NCBI GenBank assembly: GCA_038329845.1
Contig: JBBQNJ010000008.1
Location: forward strand, 17,452 to 81,451
Direction: 5' to 3'
DNA from: JBBQNJ01 sp038329845
Lineage (GTDB): Bacteria > Planctomycetota > Phycisphaerae > Tepidisphaerales > Tepidisphaeraceae
Length of the DNA: 64,000 nucleotides
The translations under genes were made by a program, and so were the position numbers. Below the pieces are notes generated by a model, which was not told the DNA's origin, made no database searches, and saw only the letters and a program-made list of their open reading frames with translations. The stretch's first letter is position 1, and every line of letters starts with the position of its first letter. Below, one piece after another: positions 43,751-53,011 of this stretch.

Positions 43751-44161
43751 TTAATAGCGATGTTCGCATGGAGTCCCGGTTACAAGCGGACCATCGAGCA
43801 TTTGGTCGTGAGTCCGTCGCTCGTTGGCATCAGGAAATCGATCCATGATTTTTTTCGCCGGCACTCCACCCCATATTTCGTAAGGAGGCACATCCTTGGT
43901 GACCACGGCACCGGCGGCAATGATCGCGCCCCGTCCTATCCGATGACCCGCCATGACAATCACCGATTGGCCGATCCAGACATCCTCCGCGATGGTAGTT
44001 TCCGGCAGATCGGGCCGTCCGGAAGCAAGACGAAATGCGCAACGGCGCGCACAATTCCGCCCTCCAGGCCGCGCAGTGGCGGCGCACTGTCCGAAAAACA
44101 AGGAACGCCCTGACAAACGCTTCCGGAAAAGTCGGAAGCTTAACGCTTGAAGCCTGGACAA
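43751..44161 (-). pseudogene. Truncated hexapeptide acetyltransferase (CatB-like)
   Basis: A 136-residue frame starting with TTG. From about residue 46 it is a clean left-handed beta-helix end: PETTIAEDVWIGQSVIVMAG, GRGAIIAAGAVVTKDVPPYE and WGGVPAKKIMDRF. The first 45 residues are Arg/Cys-rich and unlike any acetyltransferase, and the N-terminal part of the fold, including most of the catalytic-histidine region, is missing. Most likely the C-terminal end of a former xenobiotic/sugar acetyltransferase left after a deletion. It lies in the eroded 43636-44559 interval. Confidence 0.6.
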
Positions 44162-44346
44162 CAGAGCGGCACGTTTAAGTCAATCGCGGCGGGGATCCAG
44201 TGAGCAATCTGCAACAACTGGTTGCACGTTTGCCCATATCCAGAAGGGATGATGATCCGTTTTAAGTTCATTGGAGGAGTTTGTCACTTGCACCGGCGAA
44301 AAGCGACCAAGTCTGCATCGATCCGGAGGCCGTTCGAAGCACTGCC

Positions 44347-44399
44347 TTGCCAAGGTTGACCGTGACGCCGGTGATAAGGAGCGTTTTGTTGGTGAATAT
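44347..44399 (-). pseudogene. Remnant of the start of a second fnlA/capE gene
   Basis: These 53 bases align with 42151-42203, the first codons of fnlA. On the minus strand they read (I/M)FTNKTLLITGVTVNLGK, against MFTHKTLLITGGTGTFGN in the intact gene. The similarity stops after about 18 codons, so this is a trace of a duplicated or replaced gene. Confidence 0.65.
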
Positions 44400-44559
44400 T
44401 TAGAGACCTCGAATTCTGGCGAATGCTCGTTCCTCGATATCGGAAGCCGAGCCGGAAGGGCCGCGAGCAGATTCGCGCGATTCAGACCAGTTGAGCCAAC
44501 CGCTTATAGTTGTCCGACCGGAATTCGCAACGGGAACGGGCGGCGGATAACATGGGTTC

Positions 44560-45306
44560 ATGGCAGGCGATCGTGATCGGAAGGTGTGGCAATATTTGAC
44601 TCCCGTCCTTGCCGTCGGGTTGGCCGAGACGATCGTGTTTCTCGTTCCCGCGTTTGTCGAGCGCGGCGCTTTTCTCCTTTTCCTGGCCGCCGTTTCGATC
44701 AGCGCATGGTACGGCGGTTGGCGCTCGTCAATCGTGGCGTTGGGATTGTCGGCGCTGTGCGCCGCTTGGTTCGTCCTGCCGCCTTCTGGGTCGCCCGTTC
44801 TCGACAATGGGGACGATATCCTACGACTGGGACTTTTCCTGCTGATTGGCGCCCTGTCCAGCACCCTCCATGCCCGATGGCAGCGGGCGGTGACGGCGCT
44901 GCAACATAGCGAACAGCGGCTGGCCTTGGCGCTCGATGCGGCCGGTATGGGGGCATGGGAATTCGACCTGTCCTCAGGCGTTTTTCTTTGGTCGCCGGGT
45001 CTGGAGCGGGTGTTCGGACGCTCCGCCGATGATTTCGCTTTGGATTACCAAGGCTTCCTCGGCTACGTGCATCCCGACGACCAGGATTTTCTGAACCGCG
45101 CCCTGTTGCACGGGGATTCCGCAGAGCAGTCCTTCGAGATCGAGCATCGCATCAAGACTCCCACCGGCGAAATCCGCTGGATCATCACACGCGGACGCAT
45201 CTGGAGGGACGCGTCGGGAGCACCCCAACGCCTCATCGCCTTGGCAAGTGACATCACCGCCCGGAAATCGAGGGAACGAGGGGACACTTCCTCCCCCGCG
45301 GCCTGA
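44560..45306 (+). CDS. Membrane sensor with DUF4118-like and PAS domains, lacking a kinase
   Basis: 248 residues. Residues 10-105 form about four membrane helices in a KdpD-like DUF4118 arrangement (YLTPVLAVGLAETIVFLVPAF; ISAWYGGWRSSIVALGLSAL; LGLFLLIGALSSTLHARWQR). Residues 120-240 are a PAS domain with PAC end (LALDAAGMGAWEFDLSSGVF; EHRIKTPTGEIRWIITRGRI; ALASDITARK). Histidine-kinase domains normally follow but the frame ends soon after, inside GGGGACA...TGTCCCC repeat-like DNA at 45280-45313. Probably a truncated sensor kinase. The only plus-strand gene between two minus-strand glycan blocks. Confidence 0.75.
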   Translation: MAGDRDRKVWQYLTPVLAVGLAETIVFLVPAFVERGAFLLFLAAVSISAWYGGWRSSIVALGLSALCAAWFVLPPSGSPVLDNGDDILRLGLFLLIGALSSTLHARWQRAVTALQHSEQRLALALDAAGMGAWEFDLSSGVFLWSPGLERVFGRSADDFALDYQGFLGYVHPDDQDFLNRALLHGDSAEQSFEIEHRIKTPTGEIRWIITRGRIWRDASGAPQRLIALASDITARKSRERGDTSSPAA

Positions 45307-45317
45307 TGTCCCCGCCA

Positions 45318-46499
45318 TCATCGGTTCGACGCATTCCGCCAGGTCCGCGCCAATCGCTCGAATACGGCAGGCATGCCATATTCGTTTCGAACACGCAATT
45401 GGGCCCGACGACCCATATCAACCCGTGACCGCTCATCCGACATGACGATCAACAGTGCTTGCCGCAACGAAGCGACATCCTTCGTCGGCACCACAATGCC
45501 GCAATCCCCCTGGAGCATCTCGGGAATCGCGCCCACGGCGGTGGCGATGATTGGACGTCCCAGAGCCATCGCTTCCAGCACGACATTCGGAAACCCTTCG
45601 GTATGGCTGGGAAGCACGAAAATGTCCGCGCCGGCAAGGATCTCCATCGCCTCGGAATGGGGCCGCTCGCCATGGAACTCGACGTCCTCGACACAGTGCT
45701 TGCGCGAAAGTTGGTCTCGATAGGACTGATCCACCGGGCCCACGATCCCGAGGCGCCAGCCGGTCGCTCCCAGCTCCGTCCAGGCTTGAAGCAGTTCGTC
45801 AATTCCTTTGGTGGGAATCACCCAGCCAAGGTAGATCACTGTCGGCGAAGCGCCGGCAGGCCTTGCGGGCACCGCCATCGGCAGGTTCCCCAAATCAATC
45901 CCATTGGGGATGCGCGCGACATTGACTTCCGGCAGTTGTTCCCGAATCGTTCTTTCGGTCTCGGCGTCGATCGGAACCACCGTATGGGCTTTCCGCATCG
46001 CCCGGCAGATCAAGTCCCATTCACGGGTGCGCGACAACGCCAGCTCGGGCACCCGCCCGAAATGAATATGGTAGACGGTGGGAACGCCAAGCAGCCTCCC
46101 CAGCCGAATGATGGCCAAGTCGCGGTGAAGGGAGAGTTGGCCCGCCGTGGCGATGTGGATCACGCGACATCCACAAACGAGATTCCACAAGACGGCGCGC
46201 AACTGCCGCCAAATCATCTGCCAGCCCCCGATGACCACGCGCTTCCAGATCGTCAGGTCGGTGACTTCCCGCCATCGCGGCGCCACGTCAACGATCCGAA
46301 GGGCTATTTCTGACTGGCTTTCGGCCGATCCGCGGACGAGGGTCGTCCAATGGGCGATCCCGCCGTAGGGCGGGGGCAATGGCGCGACGAGGCACACCTT
46401 CAGGCGCCGCCGTTGGCTGGCCGATGACCGTGACGCCAAGTCGATATCGGCCGCGCGGGGTCTGATCCAGTTCCGGGCGTACACGGCAAGAAGACTCAT
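45318..46499 (-). CDS. Glycosyltransferase family 4
   Basis: 393 residues. GT-B fold: N-terminal KVCLVAPLPPPYGGIAHWTTL (glycine-rich acceptor loop), RIPNGIDLGNLP linker and VIYLGWVIPTKGIDELLQAW. The donor-site E-x7-E motif reads HTEGFPNVVLEAMALGRPI. No signal peptide; expected on the cytoplasmic membrane face. Last gene of the long minus-strand polysaccharide operon, 35 bases after the serine-acetyltransferase-like gene. Sugar specificity unknown. Confidence 0.9.
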   Translation of the reverse strand: MSLLAVYARNWIRPRAADIDLASRSSASQRRRLKVCLVAPLPPPYGGIAHWTTLVRGSAESQSEIALRIVDVAPRWREVTDLTIWKRVVIGGWQMIWRQLRAVLWNLVCGCRVIHIATAGQLSLHRDLAIIRLGRLLGVPTVYHIHFGRVPELALSRTREWDLICRAMRKAHTVVPIDAETERTIREQLPEVNVARIPNGIDLGNLPMAVPARPAGASPTVIYLGWVIPTKGIDELLQAWTELGATGWRLGIVGPVDQSYRDQLSRKHCVEDVEFHGERPHSEAMEILAGADIFVLPSHTEGFPNVVLEAMALGRPIIATAVGAIPEMLQGDCGIVVPTKDVASLRQALLIVMSDERSRVDMGRRAQLRVRNEYGMPAVFERLARTWRNASNR

Positions 46500-46534
46500 C
46501 GTCGATCCCCTGAATTGAGCTGCCGGACATTATA

Positions 46535-47131
46535 TCAGTCCGGTTCCCGGTTCAAACTGGACACGCTGGCCTGGTTCAGGATCCTCGCCGGAATCCCACC
46601 CGCTACGCAACCGGCGGGAATGTCACGAGTCACGACAGCATTCGCCCCGATCGAACTGCCCCGGCCAATTCTCACACGCCCCAGCACCACCACACCACAC
46701 CCGAGTTCAACATTGTCCTCAAGAATTGGGCGCTCAAGCCCTCCGGAGCGCGCGTTCCCAAGCGTGGTGTTTTGCCGAATGATGACTCCATCACCGATCG
46801 ATTCGGCATTGAGAATGATGCCCGAATGATGCCAAATACGAACTCGCCGCCCCAACCGCGTGCTATGCATGATCGTAATGCCGCAGGTCCACTCGACGAA
46901 TCGTGTCATTAGCAGATACGGCAGGTAAGACACCCGTCGAACCGAGCGGGATCGCCGGCCCTTGATCCAGTTGCCCAGGCGATGGACGGCGATGGCCCAG
47001 AATCCCTGACACAGCGGATCGTTTCCATGAACCTCGAGATCCTCGCAGATCAGTTTCCAAAGCGAGACGCCCTGGGGGTTCAGGTTCACGGCCCATCGGT
47101 CGAGTGGCCCTTCGGGCGACGTGGAACTCAC
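46535..47131 (-). CDS. Serine-acetyltransferase-like hexapeptide acyltransferase
   Basis: 198 residues. LWKLICEDLEVHGNDPLCQGFW with AVHRLGNWIKG matches the CysE-like N-terminal helices, followed by hexapeptide coils (IGDGVIIRQNTTLGNARSGG; LGCGVVVLGRVRIGRGSSIG; NAVVTRDIPAGCVAGGIPAR). In such operons these enzymes O-acetylate sugars rather than serine (inference). The start overlaps the upstream glycosyltransferase stop by 4 bases. Confidence 0.85.
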   Translation of the reverse strand: MSSTSPEGPLDRWAVNLNPQGVSLWKLICEDLEVHGNDPLCQGFWAIAVHRLGNWIKGRRSRSVRRVSYLPYLLMTRFVEWTCGITIMHSTRLGRRVRIWHHSGIILNAESIGDGVIIRQNTTLGNARSGGLERPILEDNVELGCGVVVLGRVRIGRGSSIGANAVVTRDIPAGCVAGGIPARILNQASVSSLNREPD

Positions 47132-48198
47132 CTCACCCTCCTCGGTGGCCGGTCGCGGTCAACGACTCGATGGCACAGATCGACAAAGTGGTTTGCTTGG
47201 TTTTCCTGCGAGAACTGTCGGCGCATGGTTTCCGTTCCGTCGCACAATCGAGCGTAAAGGGCGGAGGAATCGTATAGCTGCATCATCGCGTGAAAAAGTT
47301 GATTCTCGTCCCTGGGCGCGACCAACAGGCCGCTCACACCCTCGGCCACCATTTCCGGCAGGGCCTTCCATCGCGTGGTGATGACGGGCAACCCGGCCCC
47401 ATAGGCCTCGGGAATAATCCCAGCATACCCCTCTTCAGCAAGGAAACTCGGCAATACCAAGGCATCGTACGATTCGAGGATCGGCGCAACTTCCGCAGGA
47501 CGCAGTTCCCGCATATACCGGATTCGATGGTGAGATTGGAAGGTGTCCCGCGGCAAGTCATACCAGGGGCCATACACGTCCACCGAGGCATCCGGCGGCA
47601 ATCGTTCGGCGACCCGAGCCAGGATTTGCAGCCCTTTCCGCACCTTCAGTTGCCCGATATAGACAAATCGGCGACACGGACCCCGGCGGCGGGCGACGCA
47701 TTGCGGCATGGGCCGTGCCGTCGGAAACCACTCAACGCGACGAAGATAATCGCGGGACGCTTCGGCCATTAGTTCCCGGGTTTGCAGGAGCACCACATCG
47801 GCGCCCCGCATCAGAATCCGAGCCAACCATCGTCGCGGCCAAGGAAGCTCGTGGTAATACATCCCACCGAATGCCCGATAGATCAGCGGCCGTCCGCTCA
47901 ACCTGGCCACGGCAAGCACATACCAGCCCATGTAAGGCAGCCCGGTTGGCATCGCGTGCAATGTCAGGACGTCGTGACGGAACGCCGCAGTAGTCAGCGC
48001 GGCGAGAAACCGCAGCAGTCGCCACGGACTTTTCCAGCCGGCACCGCGGATACCTACGCTGTCCAGCACTTCAATTGCGACATCGCGACGGCTTTCCAGC
48101 GCTTCTCGAAGGTGGTTGAACGAAACGGTAGTTCCGCCGATCAGTTCGAGCGATCCGGGGCCGATGAGCAGGATCCTAAGCAGTTTGACTTGGCTCAC
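47128..48198 (-). CDS. Glycosyltransferase family 4
   Basis: 356 residues. ILLIGPGSLELIGGTTVSFNHL starts the acceptor domain; FVYIGQLKVRKGLQILARV starts the donor domain. The E-x7-E type site reads AEEGYAGIIPEAYGAGLPVITT. Overlaps neighbours on both sides by 4 bases (ATGA), so strictly operonic. Specificity unknown. Confidence 0.88.
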   Translation of the reverse strand: MSQVKLLRILLIGPGSLELIGGTTVSFNHLREALESRRDVAIEVLDSVGIRGAGWKSPWRLLRFLAALTTAAFRHDVLTLHAMPTGLPYMGWYVLAVARLSGRPLIYRAFGGMYYHELPWPRRWLARILMRGADVVLLQTRELMAEASRDYLRRVEWFPTARPMPQCVARRRGPCRRFVYIGQLKVRKGLQILARVAERLPPDASVDVYGPWYDLPRDTFQSHHRIRYMRELRPAEVAPILESYDALVLPSFLAEEGYAGIIPEAYGAGLPVITTRWKALPEMVAEGVSGLLVAPRDENQLFHAMMQLYDSSALYARLCDGTETMRRQFSQENQANHFVDLCHRVVDRDRPPRRVR

Positions 48199-48818
48199 GT
48201 GGCGCTTCCCGCTTGAGTCCGAGGCAACACCCGACTTTCAGCCTGCCACACCTCGAGCCGCGCTCGCGAGAGCCGCAAATTCAACGGATACAGCTTTTCC
48301 TCATGACGGAGTATCCCATCCGCATCCCAGCGGAACCGCAGCACCTTCGCCGGCGATCCGACGACGATCGCATACGGCGGAACGGATTTAGTCACGATCG
48401 ATCCAGCACCTACGATCGCCCCTCGGCCCACGGTGACGCCGCGCAAGATCACCGCGCGGGCGCCGATCCAAACATCGTCCTCAATCACTACATCCAGGTC
48501 GTCATCGGGCAACTTCTCTGTCACTTCGCCCATGAATCTTCCAGGCATTCGCGTGTTGTGGATGCCGCCAATGACCATCACCTCAGGACCGAACATCACA
48601 TGATTCCCAATGAGGATCCGCGACGGAGTGGCCATCATCACCGGGCGATGGCCGAGATTCACATGGTCGCCCACATAGATGTTCTCGAAGCTATACGATC
48701 CCAGCGGATCGAAGCGAAACCCCCGGCCATGCCCCCCAAAGGCCGGACGCAACAAGATCATGTGCAGCCGGCGCAGCACTTTGGTGGCATAAACGACGCT
48801 CGAAGCAACCATTCGCAT
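48195..48818 (-). CDS. Hexapeptide-repeat acyltransferase (WbbJ/LbH type)
   Basis: 207 residues. Parallel beta-helix coils are visible as YVGDHVNLGHRPVMM, ILIGNHVMFGPEVMVIGGIH with the catalytic His, DVVIEDDVWIGARAVILRGV and GRGAIVGAGSIVTKSVPPYA. Probably acetylates a sugar of the polysaccharide. Lies 49 bases downstream of one glycosyltransferase gene and overlaps the next. Confidence 0.88.
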   Translation of the reverse strand: MRMVASSVVYATKVLRRLHMILLRPAFGGHGRGFRFDPLGSYSFENIYVGDHVNLGHRPVMMATPSRILIGNHVMFGPEVMVIGGIHNTRMPGRFMGEVTEKLPDDDLDVVIEDDVWIGARAVILRGVTVGRGAIVGAGSIVTKSVPPYAIVVGSPAKVLRFRWDADGILRHEEKLYPLNLRLSRARLEVWQAESRVLPRTQAGSAT

Positions 48819-48867
48819 CAGTGGATCCGCGCCAGTGCCGGGACACTCCGAAAGGGCGCGTCAATGC

Positions 48868-50055
48868 TCAGACCGCGAAGTGCGTCCGAGCCTGCGCTTG
48901 AATATACAGTGCCGCCGTCTGGCGAACGATCTTCCGGCGATCAAAATACTCGATCGCTCCCCGGATGGCCGACAAGGCCATGCCTTGGCGCAACGGGTTC
49001 ATCCCCACCATCCGCCGCATCGCCATCTCCAGCGCCGGCACATCCTTTATCGGCACGATCAGGCCGGTTTCCCCGTCGGTCACGGCCTCACGACAGCCGC
49101 GAATATCCGTCACGATCGCCGGCAGGCCCATGGCGGCGGCCTCCATCACCGACACCGGGTAGCCTTCGCGGTGTGTCGGCAGGCAAAAAACATCCATCGC
49201 CGCCAAGAATCGCGCCACATCGTAACGATGCCCGGCGAACCGCATCCGATCGCTCGCCGGGAAACGTTGGGCATCCTCGATCGTCACGGCGTCGGGCCGA
49301 GCATCGTCCGCCGGGCCGACATGCAGAAGATACACGTTCGGATCGTCGGCGGCCAGCCGGGAAAACGCCTCGAACAACTCGATCAGCCCCTTTTCCCGGA
49401 CCATTCGTGCCACCGTGCCGAAAACGAAGGCATTTTCCGGGATCCCCATCTCGTGGCGGACCGCCGCGCGGGCACCGGGGCCGACGGCCGCCGGGGAAAA
49501 CTCGTCGAGGTTCACCCCGACGTGCATGACCGACATTCTTGAGCGGCGGAAGGCGTGTTCGCGGATCAGATACCGCGCATCCTCGGCGCTGACGCAGATG
49601 ACATGCGTCGCCAGCCGGCAGGCGACGGTCTCCAATATCCGATAAAGCGCCCGAGGAACGAGGCGTGGCACGTTCACGAAATACAGCCCGTGAACCGTCG
49701 TCAACCTCACCGGAACCCCGGTGAGCCGGGCGGCGACTTGCCCCAGCAACGCCGCGATGGGCGTATGCGTGTGGATGATGTCCGGGCGATGCCGGGTGAA
49801 AATCCGCACCAAACCGGCGAGTGCCTTGGCCAATGCCCACGGCGATGGCGTCCGCGGGATCGACAGCGGAATCATATCGATCCCCGGCGTCCGCAGCCCA
49901 CCCAATCGCTCGTCCGGGCTGGTGATGACCGTCACCGCGAACCCCGCCTTTTCCAGACCGCGGATCTGCTCGATGAGGAACACATCCACCGTGCTGGGCA
50001 TGGTGGTGACGATCATCACCCGCGGCGGACGAGGCTGACGGCGGGGGCCGGTCAT
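48868..50055 (-). CDS. Glycosyltransferase family 4
   Basis: 395 residues with the start at MTGPRRQPRPP; the open frame extends upstream over the neighbouring gene and is rejected. PRVMIVTTMPSTVDVFLIEQI begins the acceptor domain, IIHTHTPIAALLGQVAARLTG follows and FGTVARMVREKGLIELFEAF opens the donor domain. The E-x7-E motif is REGYPVSVMEAAAMGLPAIVTD. Resembles WbpT/EpsD-like enzymes that act after a carrier-linked sugar. 13 bases from the upstream gene. Confidence 0.9.
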   Translation of the reverse strand: MTGPRRQPRPPRVMIVTTMPSTVDVFLIEQIRGLEKAGFAVTVITSPDERLGGLRTPGIDMIPLSIPRTPSPWALAKALAGLVRIFTRHRPDIIHTHTPIAALLGQVAARLTGVPVRLTTVHGLYFVNVPRLVPRALYRILETVACRLATHVICVSAEDARYLIREHAFRRSRMSVMHVGVNLDEFSPAAVGPGARAAVRHEMGIPENAFVFGTVARMVREKGLIELFEAFSRLAADDPNVYLLHVGPADDARPDAVTIEDAQRFPASDRMRFAGHRYDVARFLAAMDVFCLPTHREGYPVSVMEAAAMGLPAIVTDIRGCREAVTDGETGLIVPIKDVPALEMAMRRMVGMNPLRQGMALSAIRGAIEYFDRRKIVRQTAALYIQAQARTHFAV

Positions 50056-50068
50056 GGTCGAGGGTCGC

Positions 50069-51196
50069 TCATGGCTGAACTTTATCCGAATGCCCGGCCA
50101 ACCGCCCATAGAGCGCCTCGAATCGATCGAGAAACCGTTCCGGCGTCCACGCCGTGCTGATGATGCGGGCACGTTCGGCACGAGCCGTGGCGCCGGCCGG
50201 GTCGTCCAGCACGGCGGCGATCGCCTCGGCGACCGCGCCGGCATCCTCGGTCCGGACCAGCACCGCGCTCGATTCATCCAAAAACGCCCGATGCGCCGGG
50301 ATGTCCGAGACCACCAGCGGACATCCCACGGCCATCGCCTCGATCACGGCGTTGGGGTGGCCCTCGGTCAGCGAGATCGACACCATCGCCGCCGCCCGCT
50401 TCATCCATTGCCAAGGGCGAGGGACGAATCCCAAGGCGAGGATGGAATTCTCCAGTCCGCGCCGGCGAATCTCCGCGCGGGTTTCTTCCAGCAATTCCCC
50501 CTGCCCGCAGAGAATCGCCCGCGCGCGTCCGTCCCGTGCCAAACGTGACAGCGCCTCGAGCAGCACGCCGATGTTTTTCTCCGCCGACAGCCGCCCGACA
50601 TACACCATCGTCCGCTGGGGCGGGAAATCCGCCGGCCAATCGACGGGCGTTGAATCGGCCAGCAACTCCGCCGCCGCCACGGCGTTGGGGATTACCTCGA
50701 CGCGAACGAGCGGAGGAACCTTGTCGCGCCAATAATCCGCCCCGCCGGGGGAGTTGGCCACGATGGCCCCGGCCCGGCCGGCCGCCCACACGCGCAGTCG
50801 CTCGCGGCGGTTGTCGTACATCATCCCCCCGCCGCGTTCGCTGAGGATCCAAGGAAAGCGATGCAGGCGAACCAGCATTCCGCAGAAGACATCCATCGGG
50901 CGGTTCCACGACTGCACGATTTCAGGCCGAAGCCGCCGGATCAACCGCCCCAGCCGCCACAGAACCAGCGGATTCTTCTGCGCTCGCCAGATGTTTCCCG
51001 GCACGCCCCGGCCCCGGCCCAGGTGATGCGTCGTCACGCCCCCTTGCTCGAGGTGCTGGAGGTAATCGGTATCCCCCCGACGCACATACGCCACATGCAC
51101 CTCGTGCCCCCGGGCCGCCAGCCCCGCCGCCAGGATCACGCACTGCCGCTCAGCGCCGCCGCTGCCCAGGGAGGGGATGCAATGAAGCAGTTTCAT
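50069..51196 (-). CDS. Glycosyltransferase family 4
   Basis: 375 residues. LLHCIPSLGSGGAERQCVILAAG is the classic opening of GT4 enzymes of the GGAER type, with VVQSWNRPMDVFCGML, VEVIPNAVAAAEL and MVYVGRLSAEKNIGVLLEAL. The E-x7-E motif is TEGHPNAVIEAMAVGCPLVVSD. Cytoplasmic or membrane-associated. Twelve bases separate it from the gene upstream. Confidence 0.91.
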   Translation of the reverse strand: MKLLHCIPSLGSGGAERQCVILAAGLAARGHEVHVAYVRRGDTDYLQHLEQGGVTTHHLGRGRGVPGNIWRAQKNPLVLWRLGRLIRRLRPEIVQSWNRPMDVFCGMLVRLHRFPWILSERGGGMMYDNRRERLRVWAAGRAGAIVANSPGGADYWRDKVPPLVRVEVIPNAVAAAELLADSTPVDWPADFPPQRTMVYVGRLSAEKNIGVLLEALSRLARDGRARAILCGQGELLEETRAEIRRRGLENSILALGFVPRPWQWMKRAAAMVSISLTEGHPNAVIEAMAVGCPLVVSDIPAHRAFLDESSAVLVRTEDAGAVAEAIAAVLDDPAGATARAERARIISTAWTPERFLDRFEALYGRLAGHSDKVQP

Positions 51197-51208
51197 TCCC
51201 GATCCGGT

Positions 51209-52393
51209 TCATCGTCGGCGCTGCAGGCCGTCGAGAAAGTCCTTCAGTCGCCGGCCATGAACGCGATACGAAAATTCCCGTCGCGCCGCTTCGGCGCCGG
51301 CTCGCCCGATGCGTTGTGCCTCGTCCCGATGGCTCGCCAAATGTCCAATGGCATCGGCCAGCGCCTCGGGCCGATCTCCCGGCGGCACCAGCCACGCCTC
51401 GACGCCGTGCTTGAGATATTGCGCTACATCGGTGGCGTCGGAGGTAATAACCGGTCGCGCCGTCGCCAGGAACTCCGGCAGGCGGGTCGGAAAACACGCC
51501 CGCGTCTCCCAATCGTTGTCGCGCAGCAGCACGAACGCCGCCGCCCGCGAATAGATGCGGGTGAGTTCATCCCGCTCCACCCAGCCGGCGAGCGTCACGT
51601 GGTCGCGCAGGAGCGGATCGTCGCGCACGATATTGGCGGCTTTGACAGCTTCGGGGAACAGCCCCGTGCGCCCCACGATGGTCAGATGGACGCGATGCCC
51701 GCGCTGCAACGCCAGCCGCACGCCGCACAAGAGCGTTTGCGGCAGATCGCGACGGAACAGCACACCGACATAGACCAGATGGAACGCATCGGCGGCCGAA
51801 GGCCCGATGTCCGTGAATTCCTCGTCCCCCATGGCCGGGATGCGGATCATCGGGCGGTCGATCCGGCGGGCGAAGTCCCACCAGAAATCCGAGATGCCGA
51901 TGATGCCCGCCAGCCGCCGCGACGACAGGGCGCGGAACAGCTTCTGCTCGATGGCGTTGATGGGAAGCATGCCGCGCCAAAGCCACCACTCGTTCAGGTC
52001 GGCCACGACCGGCAACCCCGCGGCGGAGAGCCTGCGCACGGCCGCCCCCAGCCCCAACCAGCTTTGGCCATAGACGACGACGCGGTCGAAACCCCGGCGG
52101 CGCACCGCGGCCATCGCCGCATCCGCGACGCGCCAGCCCAAGGTAAGGATATCGCGGAGCCGACGAGGATCGGACAATCGACCGGCGGTGATGGGCACGC
52201 CCGCATATTCGATGTCCCAGGCGTCCCGCCTCCACTCGATCTCCCGGCTCTCGCCCCGTTCGCACCGCCGATACCCCAGCACCGCCGGATCATCCCCGGC
52301 TTCTCGCAGGCCCAAGGCGAACTGCCGCACCCGCTTGGTCCCGGCGGAAGCAAAACCGTAGCGCCCGAAGTAGATAATCAGGGTCTTGGGCAT
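51209..52393 (-). CDS. GT-B glycosyltransferase (GT4-like)
   Basis: 394 residues. LIIYFGRYGFASAGTKRVRQFA begins the acceptor domain, LPVVADLNEWWLWRG and LAGIIGISDFWWDFARR follow, and the donor site is RACFPTRLPEFLATARPVITSD. Divergent from the neighbouring GT4 enzymes, with a poorer E-x7-E motif. Nine bases after the acyltransferase stop boundary. Specificity unknown. Confidence 0.83.
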   Translation of the reverse strand: MPKTLIIYFGRYGFASAGTKRVRQFALGLREAGDDPAVLGYRRCERGESREIEWRRDAWDIEYAGVPITAGRLSDPRRLRDILTLGWRVADAAMAAVRRRGFDRVVVYGQSWLGLGAAVRRLSAAGLPVVADLNEWWLWRGMLPINAIEQKLFRALSSRRLAGIIGISDFWWDFARRIDRPMIRIPAMGDEEFTDIGPSAADAFHLVYVGVLFRRDLPQTLLCGVRLALQRGHRVHLTIVGRTGLFPEAVKAANIVRDDPLLRDHVTLAGWVERDELTRIYSRAAAFVLLRDNDWETRACFPTRLPEFLATARPVITSDATDVAQYLKHGVEAWLVPPGDRPEALADAIGHLASHRDEAQRIGRAGAEAARREFSYRVHGRRLKDFLDGLQRRR

Positions 52394-52402
52394 GATGCGA
52401 GT

Positions 52403-53011
52403 TCAATCCCGAGGCAAGTCGCGGATTTTCCGTGCCGGCACGCCGGCCCATATCTCGAACGCCGGGACATCGCGGGTGACGATGCTGCCGGCGCCGATGA
52501 CGGCGCCCTCGCCGATGGTCACACCCTTGAGGATGGTGCAATGTCCGCCCACAAACGCCCGCGGCCCGATGCGTATCGGCGCCGCCGGCACCGGCCCGCG
52601 ATTAGCCAGCCGGTCTTCGGGCGCCAGTTGGTGGAAATCGGTGTCATAAATGCGGCACCCCCCGCCAATGAACGTTTCCTCCAGAAGGACGATTTCCTTG
52701 AGGCAGACGAAGGTGGAGTTGGAGATGGCACAGCGGTCCCCGACGATCATGCTCGCCCCCGGCCCGACCCATATGGCGACAGGCTGGTGCCCGCCGACAT
52801 AGTTGGAATAGCCGGAGCGGAGTCGAACCTCGTCACCTAGTGTCAAAACGCCAAGCAGATGCAGGCGGGGCCGGCCTCGCACCGCCAACCCCGCCCCGCA
52901 GCGTCCACCCCATATTCGCAGCAGAAACCGTGTCCAAAGACTGCTAAAGGGAGTATCCACTCCCCGTGCCCACGCCGCCGACAGGATTCGCATGGCTCCG
53001 CGCCGTTGCAT
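52403..53011 (-). CDS. Hexapeptide-repeat acyltransferase
   Basis: 202 residues. LTLGDEVRLRSGYSNYVGGH, IWVGPGASMIVGDRCAISNS and ETFIGGGCRIYDTDFHQL with the catalytic His in the loop, then IRIGPRAFVGGHCTILKGVT and GEGAVIGAGSIVTRDVPAFE. A sugar O- or N-acetyltransferase by family. The ATG at 53011 overlaps the stop of the upstream glycosyltransferase (ATGA), which supports this start over one seven codons earlier. Confidence 0.88.
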   Translation of the reverse strand: MQRRGAMRILSAAWARGVDTPFSSLWTRFLLRIWGGRCGAGLAVRGRPRLHLLGVLTLGDEVRLRSGYSNYVGGHQPVAIWVGPGASMIVGDRCAISNSTFVCLKEIVLLEETFIGGGCRIYDTDFHQLAPEDRLANRGPVPAAPIRIGPRAFVGGHCTILKGVTIGEGAVIGAGSIVTRDVPAFEIWAGVPARKIRDLPRD

